A stretch of 64,000 nucleotides of DNA, from contig OZ245874.1 of the NCBI GenBank assembly GCA_965229335.1, forward strand, positions 5,394,001 through 5,458,000, written 5' to 3'. Positions 34,473-42,532 of the stretch are shown here, piece by piece. Position numbers and translations under genes: made by a program. The notes below the pieces were generated by a model, which saw nothing but the letters and a program-made list of their open reading frames with translations, was not told the origin of the DNA and ran no database searches. Within the stretch, counting starts at the first letter, position 1. Each line of letters opens with the position of its first letter. The stretch is from JAFKFH01 sp017307375 (lineage in GTDB: Bacteria; Pseudomonadota; Alphaproteobacteria; Ferrovibrionales; Ferrovibrionaceae).

Positions 34473-35966
34473 ATGCGGAAATTCTGGTATGCGGCACTCG
34501 CCGTGGCGGCACTTGCCGGCACGCCGCTGGCCGCCGATGCGCAGGCCAAGAAGGATGCGGTCGCACTCGGCATCGTGCTCGAGCCGCCGGTGCTCGACCC
34601 GACCGTCAATCCCGCCGCCGCGATCGGCGAGGTCGTTCACTACAACCTGTTCGAGACGCTGACCCGGATCCACGAGAACGGCACGGTCGGCCCGCTGCTG
34701 GCCGACAGCTGGACGCCCTCGGCCGACGGCAAGACCTGGACCTTCAAGCTGAAGTCCGGCGTCAAGTTCCACGATGGCTCGGCCTTCTCGTCGGCCGACG
34801 TCAAGTCGTCGTTCACCCGCTACGGCGCCGACGGCTCGACCAACAAGAACAAGGCCACCTTCTCCAACATGGAGAAGATCGAGACACCGGACGCGCAAAC
34901 CGTCGTCATCACCCTGAAGGCGACCGACGCCTATTTCCCGTTCCGCATCGGCGAGAACACCGCGGTCATCACCTCGGATAAGACCGCGGCCGACAATTCG
35001 ACCAAGCCGGTCGGCACCGGCCCGTTCAAGTTCGACAGCTGGACCAAGGGCTCGTCGATCACGCTGGTCAAGGCCGACACCTATCGCGACCCTGCGGCGA
35101 TCAAGCTGAACAAGCTGACCTTCAAGGTCATCGCCGACCCGGCCGCGGCGGTTGCCGCGCTGCTGGCTGGCGACGTCGACGCTTTCCCGACCATGGGCGC
35201 CTACGAGACCGTCGACCAGTTCAAGAAGGATGGCCGCTTCACCGTCACCGTCGGCTCGACCGAAGGCGAGACGCTGCTGTCGATCAACAACAAGCGCAAG
35301 CCGTTCGACGACGTCCGCGTCCGCCGTGCGGTCTCCTACGCGCTCGATCGCCAGGGCATCATCGACGGCGCGATGTCGGGCTTCGGCATCCCGATCGGCA
35401 GCCACTTCCCGCCGCACAACCCGGCCTATGTCGACCTGACCAAGGTCTATGAATACAATCCCGACAAGGCAAAGGCCCTGCTGAAGGAAGCCGGCGCGGT
35501 CGGCACCGAGATCACCCTGCGCCTGCCGCCGCCGCCCTATGCCCGCCGCTCGGGCGAGATCATCGCGACGCTGCTGACCGATGTCGGGTTCAAGGTCAAG
35601 ATCGAGAATCTGGAATGGGCCGCCTGGCTCGACCAGGTGTTCAAGAACCGCAATTTCGACATGACCATCATCAGCCATGTCGAACCCAACGACATCAACA
35701 TCTACTCGACCAAGGTCAAGCCGGGTTACTACTTCAACTACGAGAACCCGAAGTTCGAGGACCTGATCGCGAAGGCCGAGGCGACCGTCGATCCGGAGGC
35801 GCGCAAGCCGCTGCTGCAGGATGCCCAGAAGATCCTGGCCGAGGACGCGGTGAACGGCTTCCTGTTCGTGCTGCCGAAGGTCTCGATCTACAAGAAGGGC
35901 CTGAAGGGCCTGTGGCAGAACGCGCCGATCTTCGTCAACGACATGACCGCGGTCTACTGGGAATAA
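34473..35966 (+). CDS. ABC transporter substrate-binding protein (oligopeptide/dipeptide family)
   Basis: A 497-residue SBP_bac_5 protein with a Sec signal peptide (cleavage after about residue 24, LAADAQA). Features include LFETLTRIHENGTVGP, the KFHDGSAFSSADVKSSFTRY region and VRRAVSYALDRQGII, all typical of DppA/OppA. It binds peptides or similar ligands in the periplasm. The permease and ATPase genes are not adjacent, so it must work with a transporter encoded elsewhere. The start has a GGGGGAAAAGGAAAA purine tract upstream, and the gene ends at an intrinsic terminator. Confidence 0.9.
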   Translation: MRKFWYAALAVAALAGTPLAADAQAKKDAVALGIVLEPPVLDPTVNPAAAIGEVVHYNLFETLTRIHENGTVGPLLADSWTPSADGKTWTFKLKSGVKFHDGSAFSSADVKSSFTRYGADGSTNKNKATFSNMEKIETPDAQTVVITLKATDAYFPFRIGENTAVITSDKTAADNSTKPVGTGPFKFDSWTKGSSITLVKADTYRDPAAIKLNKLTFKVIADPAAAVAALLAGDVDAFPTMGAYETVDQFKKDGRFTVTVGSTEGETLLSINNKRKPFDDVRVRRAVSYALDRQGIIDGAMSGFGIPIGSHFPPHNPAYVDLTKVYEYNPDKAKALLKEAGAVGTEITLRLPPPPYARRSGEIIATLLTDVGFKVKIENLEWAAWLDQVFKNRNFDMTIISHVEPNDINIYSTKVKPGYYFNYENPKFEDLIAKAEATVDPEARKPLLQDAQKILAEDAVNGFLFVLPKVSIYKKGLKGLWQNAPIFVNDMTAVYWE

Positions 35967-35991
35967 CCGGTCCCCGCGATCGGAACGATCG

Positions 35992-36021
35992 AAGGCCGGC
36001 GGTGTCCCCGCCGGCCTTTTT
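35992..36021 (+). terminator. Intrinsic terminator after the binding-protein gene
   Basis: An 11-bp perfect stem (35992-36002 with 36008-36018) around a 5-base loop is followed by a run of T residues (36017-36021). It lies 26 bases after the SBP stop. The stem end is only 4 bases from the stop of the leftward dabA gene, and the AA before the stem could help it act from both sides. Confidence 0.85.
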
Positions 36022-36024
36022 CGT

Positions 36025-38415
36025 TCAGGCCGCTTCCAGGACGGGCGGCGTCGTGGAGCCGTCGATCGCCTCCCATTCACTGCCGCGACGCCGTGCCATC
36101 CGCCCTTCGTCGTCGATGGCGACGAGGTGCATCCACCCGTTGTCGAACAGGTCGCGCAGCATCGTGTTGCGTAGGACGATGCCTGCAAGCGCCTCGCGCG
36201 GGGCTTCGACCAGCACGGTGAGCCGCAACGGCTGGTGCACCAGCCGCTCGCCGTCATGCACGGACTGCCGCGGCAGTCCGCCGCGCAACACCCCGGCATT
36301 GCCTTCGACGACACCGACGCCGCCGGTGACGTTGTGGATCAGCTTGTTGCCGGCCCCGAACATCGCCGGCGCCACCGCCGAGCCGTAGTATTGCAGGCTG
36401 ATCCAGCTTGCCACCACGACCGGGCCGGCCATCAACCCTTCCAGCCCGGCGAAGCCTTCGTCCTGGCGCCAGTCGTAGTCGTGAAGGAAGGCACGCCCGG
36501 CGAGGTTGCGCCCGGCGGTGCGCCGCCGCGGTGCGGCGATGAACAGCTGGCAGCCGGCCAGCCCCCATTCCGGCCGTACTTCGGCCCAGTCGCGCGCCCG
36601 CCGCGCCGCCTCGGCACCGCGCCGCGTGCCGGGCAGTCGGGCCTGCCGCTCGCCGCGCGCCAGGACGCCGGCCGCGTCGAGCCAGGCTTGCGCCTGCCGC
36701 AGATCGTCCTGATGGGCGGCCACATCGTGATCGCCGGCAAAGACCGTGACGACGTCGGTCACCGTGTCGTGCAGCGCGGCCAGGAACAGCGTGTCTTCCG
36801 GGATCGCGATACCAAGCGCCGCAAGGCCCTCGCGCACCTGCCGGTCATTGAGCAGCCCCGCCAGCAGCCGGGCATTGACGTCGCCCGAATAGCCGCCGCA
36901 GGCGCCACATTGCAGACCGCCGGCATGGGCGTTGTTGACCATGGCGGCGCCATGGCCGGCGACCACCACCAGCCGGGCGAAGCCGTCGGTCAGGGCCATC
37001 GACCGCAATGCGCCGGCGGCCAGCCCGACCCTGGCCCCGATCCCGCAGGCGGGATCGAGCCGCGGCGCCGGTTCGACGACACGCTTTCTGGCCGCGAGGC
37101 CGAGGCCATCGCGCAGCAGGGCCACGGCATGCAGCGGCCCGCTGGCCTCGACGAAGGCGAAGGACGAGATCGCGGCAACCTTGAACCGGCCCCAGGCCCG
37201 CTTGGCCCGCGCGACGATCCGCGCGGTGCGGTCGGCCGTCTCGTCGCCCCGCCCGCCGGCCTGCGACGCCAGCGGCGGTGCCAGCAGCACCGGCAGGCGT
37301 GGCTCGACCAGGTCGGAGGCAAAGCGCCGATGGCCGACCCCCAGGCCGAAGAAACCTGCGGTGCCGTGCGTCCTGATACCGGGATCGAGGCTTTCCAGTC
37401 CCCGCCGGAACACTTCCGACCGCACATCGATGCAGAACGCGACCTGCAGCCGGGGCCGGGCGGCATCGGCCCGCCCGTCGCTACCGGTCGCCACCGGCGC
37501 AAGCCGGCGCAGCGCCGCGCGTTCGGCGGCATCCTGCAGGATCGCATCGACGAGGTCGTCCGGCGACGGCACCACGGGCCGGGCATAGGCAGCCAGCGCG
37601 ATCCGCCAGTCCTCGGCGATACGCGGCGCAAACTGCCGCAGCAGCGCGCATTCCCAGGTCAGCCGGATCGCCAGCAGGTCCAGCGGGGTCCGGTCGGCGC
37701 CACCGGCAAGCCCGGCCTGCCAGTCGCGCCAGCGGGCCAGCTGGGCCCAGCCGCCCAGCGTCGCCATCAGTCGATGGAAGTACGCCTCCAGCCCGGCTTC
37801 CTCGACCGCGAGTTCGGCGACCGCTTCCGCCAGCGCCTCTTCGGCCCGGGGTGGCGCATGGCCGACCAGCCGTGCGAAGCCGGCCAGTCCCGCGATCTCC
37901 GGCGTCAGGTCCTGGGCCGCGGCCATCCGCCAGGCGGCATAGGCCCCGGTCTCCGTGCCCGCCGCCCACAGCGCCTGGCCGTCGTCGAAATAGCTCGCCG
38001 CCCAATGGCCGATCCGTTCGGCGATCAGGCCGGGCCAATCGATGCCCGAGGCCGCGGCGGCCAGATCGGCGATGGTCGGCAGCGGCCTGATCTCGGGCCG
38101 CGCCGTGCGCATCGCCGCCTTCAGTTCGGCAAGCGATGCGGCCGGCCCGCCGGCCGGTGCGGCATCCAGCGCCGCCTGCAGATCGGCGTCGGTGATCTCG
38201 CCGGCCCGGTGGCGCTCGGCATACCAGTCGCGCGGCATCGTCAGCGGGATGCCGGCGGCCCGGCCGAGCCGGGCGGCGGCGGTGGCGAGGTCGTCGCCCG
38301 ACTGGCCGAGGAAAGGGTTGACCGCGACGCTCGCGGCCAGCGGCCACAGCGGCGGGACGGCCTGGGCCGCGCCGGCGGCGGCGGCCAGGATCGGTGCGTG
38401 ATGGTCGAGTTGCAT
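36025..38415 (-). CDS. dabA: DabA inorganic-carbon uptake subunit (DUF2309)
   Basis: A 796-residue protein of the DabA/UPF0753 family, which resembles a beta-carbonic anhydrase. The zinc-site residues are visible: Cys328 and Asp330 in AFCIDVRSE, His488 in VAGHGAAMVNN, and cysteines 503/506 in LQCGACGGYSG. With DabB it accumulates bicarbonate in the cytoplasm using ion-gradient energy. The ATG at 38415 (MQLDHHAPIL) is used; upstream codons belong to the dabB end region. It follows dabB by 22 bases. Confidence 0.93.
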   Translation of the reverse strand: MQLDHHAPILAAAAGAAQAVPPLWPLAASVAVNPFLGQSGDDLATAAARLGRAAGIPLTMPRDWYAERHRAGEITDADLQAALDAAPAGGPAASLAELKAAMRTARPEIRPLPTIADLAAAASGIDWPGLIAERIGHWAASYFDDGQALWAAGTETGAYAAWRMAAAQDLTPEIAGLAGFARLVGHAPPRAEEALAEAVAELAVEEAGLEAYFHRLMATLGGWAQLARWRDWQAGLAGGADRTPLDLLAIRLTWECALLRQFAPRIAEDWRIALAAYARPVVPSPDDLVDAILQDAAERAALRRLAPVATGSDGRADAARPRLQVAFCIDVRSEVFRRGLESLDPGIRTHGTAGFFGLGVGHRRFASDLVEPRLPVLLAPPLASQAGGRGDETADRTARIVARAKRAWGRFKVAAISSFAFVEASGPLHAVALLRDGLGLAARKRVVEPAPRLDPACGIGARVGLAAGALRSMALTDGFARLVVVAGHGAAMVNNAHAGGLQCGACGGYSGDVNARLLAGLLNDRQVREGLAALGIAIPEDTLFLAALHDTVTDVVTVFAGDHDVAAHQDDLRQAQAWLDAAGVLARGERQARLPGTRRGAEAARRARDWAEVRPEWGLAGCQLFIAAPRRRTAGRNLAGRAFLHDYDWRQDEGFAGLEGLMAGPVVVASWISLQYYGSAVAPAMFGAGNKLIHNVTGGVGVVEGNAGVLRGGLPRQSVHDGERLVHQPLRLTVLVEAPREALAGIVLRNTMLRDLFDNGWMHLVAIDDEGRMARRRGSEWEAIDGSTTPPVLEAA

Positions 38416-38437
38416 GATCGTCACTCCGTTGTCGCTT

Positions 38438-40006
38438 TCAGGCCTTCGAGGTCGACCAGTTGCCGAGCAGCCGGTCGATGGCGGCATTGACGTAGAAACC
38501 GTTGGCCACGTGAACGCGGAGTGCCGCGGCCGCCGGATGCGACGCCCAGAGCGGCAGCAGCGCCTGGGTGACCGCGACGAAACCGAAGCTCGCCACCGCC
38601 AGCAGCATCAGGGTCCATTCCAGCCGGCCGGGGGCGGGCGTCGCCGGCAAGGTGCCGGCCGTCAGCCACTCGGCGATCGTCTGCAGGGCGAAGTAGCCGA
38701 TCGTGGCCGCGATCGAGCGCATCGCGGTCCGGACGGTCAGCGCGCGCGGCGCGGCGTCGGCAAGGCCCTGGGCCAGCAGATAGGCGACGCCGAAGACCAG
38801 GATCGCGCCGAGGGCGAGCGCCTGGGGCGACTTGTGGCCGAAGCCGAAGGCCAGGCCGAAGGCGGTGCCGATCGCCGCATAGATCGCCAGTGCGGCGACG
38901 AAGGCCCGACCGACCGCCGCCCCGTCCGGGATCGCCACCGGCCCCGGCCGCCGGATTGCCGCCACCTGTTCGACGGCCTGGCCCGAACCGAGGAAGGCGT
39001 GGGCCTTGTAGAGCGAATGGGCGACGATATGCAGCAGCGCCAGCGGGAAGAGCGCGAGGCCGCATTGCAGGATCATGAAACCCATCTGCGCCACGGTCGA
39101 CCAGGCCAGGGCCGTCTTGATTGCCGGCTGGGTGAGCATGACGACGGCACCGAACAGTGCGGTCAGGCCGCCGATCATCGCCAGCACGGCAAGGATGCCG
39201 GGCGCGGCCAGCATCAGGTCGGCACAGCGGATCAGCAGGAAGCCGCCGGCATTGATCACACCGGCATGCAGCAGTGCCGAAACCGGCGTCGGCGCCTCCA
39301 TCACCTCGGTCAGCCAGCCATGGGTCGGAAACTGCGCCGACTTCAGCAGGGCCGCGACCGCCAGCAGCCCGGCGGCGACGAGGGCCGTCACCGGCACGTC
39401 GCCGGCCCGGGCCGCCGCATTGATCGCGGCGATGTCGGTGGTGCCGAAGACGATGGCAAGCAAGCCGGTCGCCGCCAGCAGCGCGACGGCGGCCATGGTC
39501 GAGAACAGCCGTTTCTTGCGGGCGGCCCGCCGCGCGGCGGCCCGCTCGGCATAGAAGACCAGCAGCCGGTCGAGGCACAGGCTCGCCGCGATCCAGGCGG
39601 CGGCGAGCTGGACCAGATTGCCCGCCTGGACCACCAGCAGGATCGCGGCGATCACCGCACAGAGCCAGGCGGTGAACGCGCCCTGCCGCGGCTCGCCGTC
39701 CAGATAGCGCCGGGCATAGCGCACGACGATCCAGCCGACGAAGGTGACCAGCAGCAGCATCGTCACGCTGACGGCATCGATCCGCGCGGACAGGCCGATG
39801 CCCGCCAGGCCGACCAGGCTGCTGGTCGACGGCCCCCTGGCGATCAGCAGCGCCAGGGTGCCAAGCGCGACGACCAGCGCCGCAAGGGCCGCGGCCTCGG
39901 CCACCTGCGGCACCAAGCGCGGCCGGCTGCCGCGTCGCAGGGCCCCGAAGGCGGCGGCGAGGAGAAGCGGCAGCGGTGCGGCAAGCGGCAACAGATCTGA
40001 CGGCAT
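38438..40006 (-). CDS. dabB: DabB membrane subunit (NuoL/MrpA-like)
   Basis: A 522-residue integral membrane protein of the proton-conducting NuoL/MrpA family with more than ten hydrophobic helices. It includes KSAQFPTHGWLTEVMEAPTP and LLHAGVINAGGFLLIR, the conserved antiporter-like core. Linked to dabA it is the ion-translocating half of the DAB inorganic-carbon pump rather than a complex I subunit; no other nuo genes are present. It is the first gene of the operon, divergent from a LysR regulator. Confidence 0.92.
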   Translation of the reverse strand: MPSDLLPLAAPLPLLLAAAFGALRRGSRPRLVPQVAEAAALAALVVALGTLALLIARGPSTSSLVGLAGIGLSARIDAVSVTMLLLVTFVGWIVVRYARRYLDGEPRQGAFTAWLCAVIAAILLVVQAGNLVQLAAAWIAASLCLDRLLVFYAERAAARRAARKKRLFSTMAAVALLAATGLLAIVFGTTDIAAINAAARAGDVPVTALVAAGLLAVAALLKSAQFPTHGWLTEVMEAPTPVSALLHAGVINAGGFLLIRCADLMLAAPGILAVLAMIGGLTALFGAVVMLTQPAIKTALAWSTVAQMGFMILQCGLALFPLALLHIVAHSLYKAHAFLGSGQAVEQVAAIRRPGPVAIPDGAAVGRAFVAALAIYAAIGTAFGLAFGFGHKSPQALALGAILVFGVAYLLAQGLADAAPRALTVRTAMRSIAATIGYFALQTIAEWLTAGTLPATPAPGRLEWTLMLLAVASFGFVAVTQALLPLWASHPAAAALRVHVANGFYVNAAIDRLLGNWSTSKA

Positions 40007-40113
40007 GATGGCCCCCGGTCAGGTTGAAATCGAACACGCCCCGGAGATAGCCCGCCCGCTGCCAGGATAAAAATTCATTGTTCTTGTCAAAACGTTCTAT
40101 AAAATCGAACGAT
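40007..40113. promoter_or_regulatory. dabBA / LysR divergent promoter region with repeats
   Basis: The right half is AT-rich. A 9-bp direct repeat AAATCGAAC occurs at 40027-40035 and 40102-40110, 75 bases apart. The second copy forms part of an inverted repeat CGTTC-N9-GAACG at 40093-40111, just before the LysR start. On the minus strand a TTGACA (40090-40085) faces dabB, with TATCCT (40069-40064) 15 bases on. These are plausible LysR sites and promoter elements. Confidence 0.45.
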
Positions 40114-40995
40114 ATGAGCGCACTGAACTACAACCATCTCCGCTACTTCTGGGCCGTCGCCCACGACGGCAACCTGACGCGCGCGGCGGCACAGCTGAAC
40201 CTGACCCAGTCGGCCCTGTCGGTGCAGATCCGCAAGCTGGAGGAGCGGCTGGGCCATGCCCTGTTCGAGCGCCGCGGCCGCCAGTTGCACCTGACCGAGG
40301 CCGGGCGCATCGCGCTCGATCATGCCGATGCCATCTTCGCCCTGGGCAGCGAACTCCTCGGCACGCTCGGCAATACCGGCGCGGCGCGGCGCATCCTCAG
40401 GGTCGGATCGCTCGCCACGCTGTCGCGCAATTTCCAGATGGCGTTCCTGCGGCCGCTGCTGGGCCGGGCGGATATCGAACTGGTGCTGCGCTCGGGCAGC
40501 ACGGCCGAGCTGCTGCGCGCGCTCGAAACCCTCGGCCTCGATGTGGTGCTGCTGAACCAGGCGCCCTTGCGCGACACGGGCAGCGCCTTTGTCGCCCATC
40601 GCCTCGCCGAACAGCCGGTCAGCCTGGTCGGCACGCGCGCGCGGCTGAAGGGGCGCAAGCGCGACCTTGCCGACTGCCTGCGCGACCATCCGGTCATCCT
40701 GCCGACCGCCGACACCAGCGTCCGCACCGGCTTCGACGCGCTGGCCGACCGCCTGGGGATCCGCCCGCAGATCGCCGCCGAGGTCGAGGACATGGCGATG
40801 ATGCGTCTGCTGGCGCGCGAGGATGTCGGGCTTGCCGTGCTGCCGCCGATCGTGGTGCGTGACGAGATCGCGGCGGGCACGCTGGTCGAAGCCCACCAGT
40901 TGCCCGGCATTGCCGAGATGTTCTACGCCGTGACGATGGCGCGGCGCTTTCCCAATCCATTGCTGCGCCCGCTGCTGCATCCCGGCGTCGCTTGA
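40114..40995 (+). CDS. LysR-family regulator, divergent from dabBA
   Basis: A 293-residue LysR-type regulator. The N-terminal winged helix spans residues 1-60 (LNYNHLRYFWAVAHDGNLTR, then LTQSALSVQIRKLEERLG). A LysR substrate-binding domain follows. The NhaR-like start NYNHLRYFW places it in a subgroup often found beside dab and ion-transport genes. It likely controls dabBA, perhaps in response to CO2 limitation; this is inference from position. The ATG at 40114 is used because the HTH begins immediately after it. Confidence 0.88.
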   Translation: MSALNYNHLRYFWAVAHDGNLTRAAAQLNLTQSALSVQIRKLEERLGHALFERRGRQLHLTEAGRIALDHADAIFALGSELLGTLGNTGAARRILRVGSLATLSRNFQMAFLRPLLGRADIELVLRSGSTAELLRALETLGLDVVLLNQAPLRDTGSAFVAHRLAEQPVSLVGTRARLKGRKRDLADCLRDHPVILPTADTSVRTGFDALADRLGIRPQIAAEVEDMAMMRLLAREDVGLAVLPPIVVRDEIAAGTLVEAHQLPGIAEMFYAVTMARRFPNPLLRPLLHPGVA

Positions 40996-41059
40996 CCCTT
41001 GCCGCCGCGGCGGGCCATCCTGCCGGCCGCCCAGCGGTCAATTGCCCCGGAACCGAACG

Positions 41060-41905
41060 ATGTCGGATACAGCCTCGCTGCACCAGCGCCAGATCGACTA
41101 CTGGAACGGCGAAGGTGCCAGCCATTGGGTGGAACGCCAGGCGCAGACCGACGCGATGCTGCAGCCGGTCACCGCGGCACTGCTGACCCGGGCCTCGGCC
41201 ATGCCCGGCAACCACGTCCTCGATGTCGGCTGCGGCTGCGGCGATACGACATTGCGGCTGGCAGAGGCAGTCGGCCCGGCCGGCCGCGTCACCGGCATCG
41301 ACATCTCGGCGCCGATGCTGGCGGTTGCCGCCGATCGGCTAAGGGGGTTCCCACAGGCTGGAACCTTGCTCGCCGATGCCGCGGGGCAGCCGCTGCCGGC
41401 AGCCGATCTCATCGTGTCGCGTTTCGGCGTGATGTTCTTCGGCGATCCCAAGGCCGCGTTCGCGAACTTGCGCAGGGCGCTGCGGCCGGGCGGTCGCATC
41501 GTCTTCGCCTGCTGGCGCCGGTTCGACGAGAATGTCTGGGCCAGGCTTGCGCTGATGGCGGCCTATGGCCATGTCCCCCGCCTGCCCAGAATGGACCCGC
41601 GCGATCCCGGCCCGTTCGCTTTTGCCGATCCCGGCCATGTCGGCGAAATTCTCGACGCGGCCGGCTTCACCGGCGCGGCCATCGATCCGGTCGACCTCGC
41701 GATCGCGCCGCTGGCCGGCGGCACGTTGGCCGAAACGGCGACACAACTGCTGGAAATCGGCCCGGCAAGCCGGGCCGTCGCGGGCCAGCCGCCGGAGACG
41801 GTCGCAGCTGTCGCCCGCGACATCGAAAAGGCGCTGGAACCCTATCAGGGTGTCGACGGCATCAAGCTGCCGGCAGCCATCTGGATTGTCGAAGCCCGCG
41901 CCTGA
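41060..41905 (+). CDS. SAM-dependent class I methyltransferase
   Basis: A 281-residue methyltransferase. Motif I is VLDVGCGCGDTTL, with GIDISAPML for the acidic ribose-binding loop and LIVSRFGVMFFGDP further on. It is close to the UbiE/Methyltransf_11-25 type. The substrate is unknown. The ATG at 41060 is chosen; a TTG six codons earlier is less likely. It is convergent with the TetR gene, whose stop is the next base. Confidence 0.85.
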   Translation: MSDTASLHQRQIDYWNGEGASHWVERQAQTDAMLQPVTAALLTRASAMPGNHVLDVGCGCGDTTLRLAEAVGPAGRVTGIDISAPMLAVAADRLRGFPQAGTLLADAAGQPLPAADLIVSRFGVMFFGDPKAAFANLRRALRPGGRIVFACWRRFDENVWARLALMAAYGHVPRLPRMDPRDPGPFAFADPGHVGEILDAAGFTGAAIDPVDLAIAPLAGGTLAETATQLLEIGPASRAVAGQPPETVAAVARDIEKALEPYQGVDGIKLPAAIWIVEARA

Positions 41906-42460
41906 TCAGCCGATCAGCGCCACGCGCGCATCCGCGAGAATCCGGTCCGATCGGGTCGGGTCCTCGACGATCCGCGCCAAGGTCAGCGCACCGACCATCG
42001 TCGACAGCGCCGATTGCGCCGCCGCCTCGCCCTTGCCCTGCGCCGCCTCGATCAGCTTGACCATCCGGTCCATCCGGGTTGCCGCCGCCTGCCGGACGGT
42101 TGCGGGCTGACGGGCAAGATCGGCGCCCAGCGCGGCATAGCAACAGCCCTGCTCGCGCGCATCGCGATGCTGGCGGCTGAGATAGCTGCGCACCAAGGTG
42201 GGGAAACGCTGTTCGGCCGGCACGGCCATCACCTGGTCGCGCAATCGCTCGAACGTCTGGTCGAGCGCGGACGCCATCGCTTCCTCGACCAGCGCGTCCT
42301 TGGACTTGAAATGGGCGTAGAACCCGCCATGGGTCAGGCCGACGCCCTTCATGATGTCGACGAGCCCGATCCCGTCGACGCCATGGCCGCGAAAGGCGGT
42401 CGCCGCCTCGTCGACGATGCGGCGATGGGTCTGCTGCTTGTGTTCCGCGGTATAGCGCAT
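41906..42460 (-). CDS. TetR/AcrR-family regulator
   Basis: A 184-residue TetR repressor. The HTH lies at about residues 10-56 (RIVDEAATAFRGHGVDGIGL, then GLTHGGFYAHFKSKDALVEE). The C-terminal region has the pattern GCCYAALGADLARQPATVRQ typical of the TetR_C subgroup that represses reductases or efflux genes. The ATG at 42460 follows directly after an in-frame GTG. A palindromic site lies just upstream, consistent with self-repression. Confidence 0.87.
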   Translation of the reverse strand: MRYTAEHKQQTHRRIVDEAATAFRGHGVDGIGLVDIMKGVGLTHGGFYAHFKSKDALVEEAMASALDQTFERLRDQVMAVPAEQRFPTLVRSYLSRQHRDAREQGCCYAALGADLARQPATVRQAAATRMDRMVKLIEAAQGKGEAAAQSALSTMVGALTLARIVEDPTRSDRILADARVALIG

Positions 42461-42480
42461 CACCGACCCCTGGAATTCAC

Positions 42481-42494
42481 ATGATAAACATCAT
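42481..42494. promoter_or_regulatory. Probable TetR operator
   Basis: ATGAT-AAAC-ATCAT is a perfect 5-bp inverted repeat in the short AT-rich leader, 21 bases upstream of the TetR ATG. Its position fits autorepression. The next gene upstream is the C-terminus of the hybrid kinase, so this is the only space for the TetR promoter. Confidence 0.5.
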
Positions 42495-42532
42495 TTAAAT
42501 AGGTCGCCGCGTCAAGTCCACAAGCTTGGGCT

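Noticed and set aside
38438..40006. Complex I subunit NuoL or Mrp antiporter subunit
   Set aside because: No other nuo or mrp genes are nearby, and the direct linkage to dabA identifies it as DabB.
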